Shown here: positions 60,319 through 64,000 of the stretch, one piece after another
Numbering within the stretch: the first letter of the stretch is position 1
Layout of the letters: each line of letters starts with the position of its first letter
Assembly (NCBI RefSeq): GCF_042684665.1
Contig: NZ_JBHULY010000026.1
Span: forward strand, 124,001 to 188,000
DNA: 64,000 nucleotides
Direction of reading: 5' to 3'
From: Jejuia rubra
GTDB taxonomy: Bacteria; Bacteroidota; Bacteroidia; Flavobacteriales; Flavobacteriaceae
Notes under the pieces: generated by a model
Database searches by the model: none
Seen by the model: the letters and a program-made list of their open reading frames with translations, nothing else
What the model was told of the DNA's origin: nothing
Translations under genes and position numbers: made by a program

Positions 60319-61707
60319 ATGAACGCAATTCAATCTTACATAAAACAGCACAAAGAACGCTTCATCAATGAACTTATCGATTTACTTAAAATCCCATCCA
60401 TAAGTGCCGATTCTACTTATAGAAATGATGTTTTAAAAACTGCCGAAGCCATCAAAAAAAGTTTGGAAAAAGCGGGATGTGATGCTGTGGAAATCTGTAC
60501 AACGGATGGCTACCCCATTGTATATGGCGAAAAAACCATTGGAAAACATTTACCGACCGTGTTGATATACGGGCACTATGACGTGCAACCTCCAGACCCA
60601 TTGGATTTATGGAAGTCGCCCCCTTTTGAGCCTATTACTAAAGCCACTGAAAAGCATCCCGACGGTGCCATTTTTGCGAGGGGCGCCTGTGACGACAAGG
60701 GCCAATTATATATGCATGTAAAGGCATTGGAATTTATGACAGCCACCAATCAAATACCATGCAACGTGAAGTTTATGATAGAAGGTGAAGAGGAAGTGGG
60801 CAGCGCAAATTTGGCAACCTTTGTCAAAAACAATCATAAGAAACTGGCAAATGACGTTATCCTTATTTCTGATACGGGAATGATTGCTAATGATGTACCC
60901 TCCATCACCACGGGATTGCGCGGTTTGAGCTATGTTGAAGTTGAAGTGACTGGACCAAACCGGGATTTACACTCTGGTTTATATGGGGGTGCGGTGGCAA
61001 ACCCCATCAATATTTTGACCAAAATGATAGCCTCACTTCACGATGAGAACAACCACATTACCGTCCCCGGCTTTTACGATAAGGTTGAAGAGCTGTCCAA
61101 AGAAGAACGCGACGAAATGGCCAAGGCCCCTTTTAATTTGGAAAATTATAAAAACGCTCTGGATATAGATGCTGTTTATGGTGAAAAAGGCTTTACCACG
61201 AATGAACGCAATTCTATTAGGCCTACTTTGGATGTCAATGGTATTTGGGGCGGATATATTGGCGAAGGTGCTAAAACGGTAATCCCGAGTAAGGCTTTTG
61301 CTAAAATTTCAATGCGATTGGTGCCACATCAAGATTGGGATGAGGTTACTCAACTCTTCAAAACTCATTTTGAAAGTATTGCGCCAAAAGGCGTCAAAGT
61401 AAAGGTAACGCCGCATCATGGTGGTCAGGGCTACGTAACGCCAATTGACAGCGTTGGGTATCGCGCCGCCAGTAAGGCTTATGAAACCACTTTTGGAAAG
61501 ACTCCCATTCCTCAACGTAGCGGAGGCAGTATTCCAATTGTTGCCTTATTTGAAAAGGAATTAAAAAGCAAAACTATTTTAATGGGCTTTGGTTTGGATA
61601 GCGACGCCATCCACTCCCCCAATGAACATTTTGGGATATGGAACTATCTTAAAGGGATTGAAACAATTCCTTGGTTTTACAAGTATTTTACGGAGATGTT
61701 TGAATAA
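60319..61707 (+). CDS. M20-family dipeptidase
   Basis: The 462-residue zinc peptidase has YGHYDVQPPDPLDLWKSPPF (metal-binding His/Asp), ARGACDDKGQLY (bridging Asp), EGEEEVGSANL (catalytic and metal Glu), a dimerisation lid domain of about 190-360, RSGGSIPIV and HSPNEHFGI (last metal His). It resembles carnosinase/CndP-type dipeptidases that cleave dipeptides in the cytoplasm; there is no signal peptide. It is monocistronic. A short promoter-like region cannot be confidently assigned. It is convergent with gldC. Confidence 0.93.
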   Translation: MNAIQSYIKQHKERFINELIDLLKIPSISADSTYRNDVLKTAEAIKKSLEKAGCDAVEICTTDGYPIVYGEKTIGKHLPTVLIYGHYDVQPPDPLDLWKSPPFEPITKATEKHPDGAIFARGACDDKGQLYMHVKALEFMTATNQIPCNVKFMIEGEEEVGSANLATFVKNNHKKLANDVILISDTGMIANDVPSITTGLRGLSYVEVEVTGPNRDLHSGLYGGAVANPINILTKMIASLHDENNHITVPGFYDKVEELSKEERDEMAKAPFNLENYKNALDIDAVYGEKGFTTNERNSIRPTLDVNGIWGGYIGEGAKTVIPSKAFAKISMRLVPHQDWDEVTQLFKTHFESIAPKGVKVKVTPHHGGQGYVTPIDSVGYRAASKAYETTFGKTPIPQRSGGSIPIVALFEKELKSKTILMGFGLDSDAIHSPNEHFGIWNYLKGIETIPWFYKYFTEMFE

Positions 61708-61712
61708 ATCCT

Positions 61713-62048
61713 TTATTTTTTCAATTCCAATTTTTCGGCAAAATAATCACAAAAATCCTTCATGGTTGCCGTCATTTTTTCATCCTGGGTCGCCCGGTTA
61801 AATGTATTGGCCATGGCCACTAAAGTTTGATGGAAGAATATTTTCATCTCATCAACGGGCATATCTTTGGTCCACAAATCGATACGCAACATTTCTTTGG
61901 CTTTATCGTCCCAAACAGACAGCATCATTGCCTTGGCCTCTGCATTACTTATGCCCCCATCTTCCGCTGACCATAACAGCTTTTCAGGAATGCGGTTTTC
62001 ATCTAGTTCAACATTCAGCTCAATTTTTGATGTGATTGTATTTGCCAT
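61713..62048 (-). CDS. gldC: Gliding motility protein GldC
   Basis: The 111-residue protein matches GldC in length and sequence character: SKIELNVELDENRIPEKLLWSAEDGGI, LWTKDMPVDEMKIFFHQTLVAMANTF and late DFCDYFAEKL. GldC is a cytoplasmic accessory protein that improves gliding efficiency in Flavobacterium. Its start overlaps the gldB stop (62048), so the pair is translationally coupled, the usual order in Flavobacteriia. Confidence 0.93.
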   Translation of the reverse strand: MANTITSKIELNVELDENRIPEKLLWSAEDGGISNAEAKAMMLSVWDDKAKEMLRIDLWTKDMPVDEMKIFFHQTLVAMANTFNRATQDEKMTATMKDFCDYFAEKLELKK

Positions 62049-63007
62049 TATTTACGTGGTTTAAACTTTGAATTATTAAAAATATCCTCAGGTTTCATTT
62101 GTAGCATGTCCTTTATGGAAACTTCATTGTTTTTCATGTAAGCCCGTACTATTTGCCAGCCGATGTATTGGCCCAATCTACCTGGAGAATCGGCATCTAT
62201 CTCTTCTAAATAAAATTTGCTAAAAGGAGCTGGATTGATAAACCTGCTAAGTAGTTTGGTATCGGTACTATACAACAATTCGCGCTCAATAAAATACCGC
62301 CAAATGTAGTGTTCATTGACTCTGGCCCATTCAAATTCCGATTCAGAATAGCCCATACGTTCAGCCTCTGAAACATTTGGCAACATAATGTCCTTAAAAT
62401 ATAATTGCTTTCCAAAGTATACCATTTCATCCAATAAAGTTTTCCGCTGCGGTTGATAAATGTACCGTCCTGCATACTCAGATGCCAAATCCACCACAAT
62501 CTGCTTGGCTTCAAAATTCTTTCGGATATACTTTTGAATTTCCTGATAAAAAAAATGCTCTTTACCCAAATAATTATCAAGTGCAATGATGGCAATGGTA
62601 TCGGTAACGATTACCCGATTTCTGTAATCCACCATAGAAGTTGTGGTAATCACCCTTGGCATACTAAATTCAGGAAAATAATATTTCAAATGATTGAAAA
62701 GCGATTCAATGTCCATTTCCACCTCATCAAGATTTGGAAATACCTCAGCAACTTCCCTAAAAAGCTCCCGTTGAATGGTATCCCTAGTTTTCGCAATCCA
62801 AAACGAATCGGGAAACTTTTCGGAAAACATAAAAGGGTAGGCCCGTTTCAATTCGGGTAAATTGCCTTCCGTAATTTCGCCAAAAAGCAAATCAAACCTT
62901 TCTACAGAAATATCCGTATTTACTTTCGCAATTTCCTGCTCCAAGGTATTGTCCTTTCCACAGGAAATAACCACTATCAACAGTACTGGGAATATCAAAT
63001 TTTTCAT
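62048..63007 (-). CDS. gldB: Gliding motility lipoprotein GldB
   Basis: The 319-residue protein has a lipoprotein signal (LLIVVISC, Cys 16) and a GldB body starting NTDISVERFDLLFGEIT, with VEMDIESLFNHLKYYFPEFSMPRVITTT and RPRLGQYIGWQIVRAYMKNNEVS-like end. GldB is an essential gliding lipoprotein in Flavobacterium johnsoniae. The start at 63007 is divergent from nadE, a neighbourhood conserved in the group. Its presence supports, but does not prove, gliding, since many non-gliding members keep these genes. Confidence 0.93.
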   Translation of the reverse strand: MKNLIFPVLLIVVISCGKDNTLEQEIAKVNTDISVERFDLLFGEITEGNLPELKRAYPFMFSEKFPDSFWIAKTRDTIQRELFREVAEVFPNLDEVEMDIESLFNHLKYYFPEFSMPRVITTTSMVDYRNRVIVTDTIAIIALDNYLGKEHFFYQEIQKYIRKNFEAKQIVVDLASEYAGRYIYQPQRKTLLDEMVYFGKQLYFKDIMLPNVSEAERMGYSESEFEWARVNEHYIWRYFIERELLYSTDTKLLSRFINPAPFSKFYLEEIDADSPGRLGQYIGWQIVRAYMKNNEVSIKDMLQMKPEDIFNNSKFKPRK

Positions 63008-63098
63008 AGAAAACTAAACGCTATAAATTTTTATTAATTGAGTGTTTGCTTTATTTTTGTTTGCAAAGGTACTATTCCCAAATTAAAATTCTCGCTGT

Positions 63099-63887
63099 AT
63101 GCAAACTGAAAAAGTTGTTGATTATATAGTAAACTGGCTGAAGAACTATGCCACGAATGCCGGTGTTAATGGATTTGTTGTTGGTGTTTCTGGCGGTATT
63201 GATTCTGCCGTAACTTCCACATTGTGCGCAAAAACCGGCATGAACGTTCTTTGCGTTGAAATGCCTATTCATCAAGCAGAAAGCCATGTTTCGCGCGCCC
63301 ATGAACATATTGAGCAACTGAAAGCAAGGTTTGATAATGTAAGTGATACCCGAGCAGACTTGACTCCAGTTTTTGAGGAATTTAAAACTGAGGTGTTTAT
63401 GGACGGCGACCAAGCCACCATTGACATGGCCTTGGCAAATACGAGGGCACGACTTCGAATGACTACTTTGTATTATTATGCAGGTCTATATTCGCTTTTA
63501 GTAGCCGGTACGGGTAATAAGGTTGAAGACTTTGGGGTAGGCTTTTACACAAAATATGGCGATGGTGGCGTTGATTTAAGCCCAATAGCATATTTATTGA
63601 AATCCCAGGTGTATATGCTTGGCGAGTTCCTTAAAGTACCAGAATCCATTATGATAGCTGCGCCCAGTGACGGTTTATTTGGTGATGCCCGAAGCGACGA
63701 GGACCAGATTGGAGCATCCTACCCAGAATTGGAATGGGCCATGAAAATGGATGAAGATGGCAAAACTATAGAGGATTTTTCAGGTCGACAACAAGAGGTT
63801 TTCAGAATTTACAAACGTTACAATAATAACAATAAACACAAGATGATTCCTATTCCAATTTGCGAAATTCCTAGCAATTTGATTTAG
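63099..63887 (+). CDS. nadE: NAD+ synthase, ammonia-dependent type
   Basis: NadE makes NAD+ from deamido-NAD+, ATP and ammonia. The 262-residue protein has the ATP pyrophosphatase loop GVSGGIDSAVTSTLC, NTRARLRMTTLYYYA, GTGNKVEDFGVGFYTKYGDGGVDLSPIA, and PSDGLFGDARSDEDQIGASYPELEWAM. It lacks the amidase domain of the glutamine-dependent form, so it uses free ammonia. It is divergent from gldB with a 91-nt gap and stands alone. Confidence 0.94.
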   Translation: MQTEKVVDYIVNWLKNYATNAGVNGFVVGVSGGIDSAVTSTLCAKTGMNVLCVEMPIHQAESHVSRAHEHIEQLKARFDNVSDTRADLTPVFEEFKTEVFMDGDQATIDMALANTRARLRMTTLYYYAGLYSLLVAGTGNKVEDFGVGFYTKYGDGGVDLSPIAYLLKSQVYMLGEFLKVPESIMIAAPSDGLFGDARSDEDQIGASYPELEWAMKMDEDGKTIEDFSGRQQEVFRIYKRYNNNNKHKMIPIPICEIPSNLI

Positions 63888-63922
63888 GCATTGTATTATC
63901 ATCAAAAATTTTAGTATTTTTG
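63888..63922 (+). promoter_or_regulatory. Possible promoter for the gene beyond the window
   Basis: TATTTTTG at 63915-63922 matches TAnnTTTG, with ATTG about 21 nt upstream. It lies in the last 100 bases, where no gene start is visible within the window, and would drive a gene to the right of the edge. Confidence 0.3.
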
Positions 63923-64000
63923 CACTTTGGGTGTATTCCCTTATAGCTATACTATGATTCTCTCATTTAAAATCAACATCATAGTAAATTAAAACCCTAA

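Noticed and set aside
63888..64000. A further gene start at the right edge
   Set aside because: Only a promoter-like motif is visible; no start codon with a convincing frame lies within the window.

Overview
The window is a stretch of a Flavobacteriaceae-type genome (Bacteroidota). The evidence is gliding-motility genes gldC and gldB beside nadE, promoters of the Bacteroidota form TTTG-N18-20-TAnnTTTG at both tRNA genes, many exported proteins with short signal peptides or lipoboxes, outer-membrane barrels ending in aromatic residues, and almost no Shine-Dalgarno sequences. The nearest genus cannot be fixed from sequence reading alone. Most of the window is chromosomal core. There is no phage, integrase, transposase or CRISPR array.

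Layout. 1-2650: a minus-strand run of a TPR-like exported protein (cut by the window edge), an outer-membrane barrel and type III pantothenate kinase. 2746-2905: tRNA-Phe with its own promoter and terminator. 2961-8544: a xylose block, with a LacI-type regulator facing a minus-strand xylB-xylA-xylE-like operon. 8735-16152: a nine-gene plus-strand cluster for arsenosugar biosynthesis (peroxidase-like protein, radical SAM ArsS, rhodanese, two arsenosugar-type glycosyltransferases, purine nucleoside phosphorylase, ArsM, a sterol-desaturase-like hydroxylase, a DUF547 lipoprotein). 16149-25263: a phosphatase, pyruvate carboxylase, and a minus-strand run of envelope proteins including a GH113-like glycosidase. 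25467-31068: a plus-strand operon joining an FAD oxidoreductase and a membrane Fe-S protein to a YwqK-like protein and two family-2 glycosyltransferases. 31065-35104: gamma-glutamyltransferase, a GT-C mannosyltransferase and a membrane-anchored hydrolase. 35171-38406: small hypothetical genes and an RsuA/RluB-type pseudouridine synthase. 38455-41542: isoprenoid and lipid genes (UbiA-type prenyltransferase, mevalonate kinase, diphosphomevalonate decarboxylase). 41546-45418: DUF1697 protein, a ParE-like toxin-antitoxin pair, GDPD, TesB, a lipoprotein and thioredoxin. 45540-49211: a 1223-residue phosphoesterase/kinase-like/beta-barrel protein. 49249-55999: a redox and repair block (aldo/keto reductase, hydrolase-OsmC fusion, two MsrA, SelO, glutaredoxin-like, TlpA-like, MsrB). 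56239-59813: an HD-PycTM membrane protein facing a GAF protein. 60109-63887: tRNA-Leu, an M20 dipeptidase, gldC, gldB and nadE.

Dispersed repeats are unusually rich. There is a GGGCGTTA...TAACGC family (3 copies), a CCCGATAGCTATCGGG palindrome (3 copies), heptamer tandem arrays, a 300-bp MITE-like element with 38-bp inverted ends, and three palindromic repeats read in frame inside protein genes.

Most interesting systems: the co-linear arsenosugar pathway, the surface phosphoesterase with an embedded CotH/Fam20-like kinase signature, the cyclase-less HD-PycTM protein next to a GAF protein, SelO placed among thiol and methionine repair genes, and a pseudouridine synthase lacking its catalytic aspartate.
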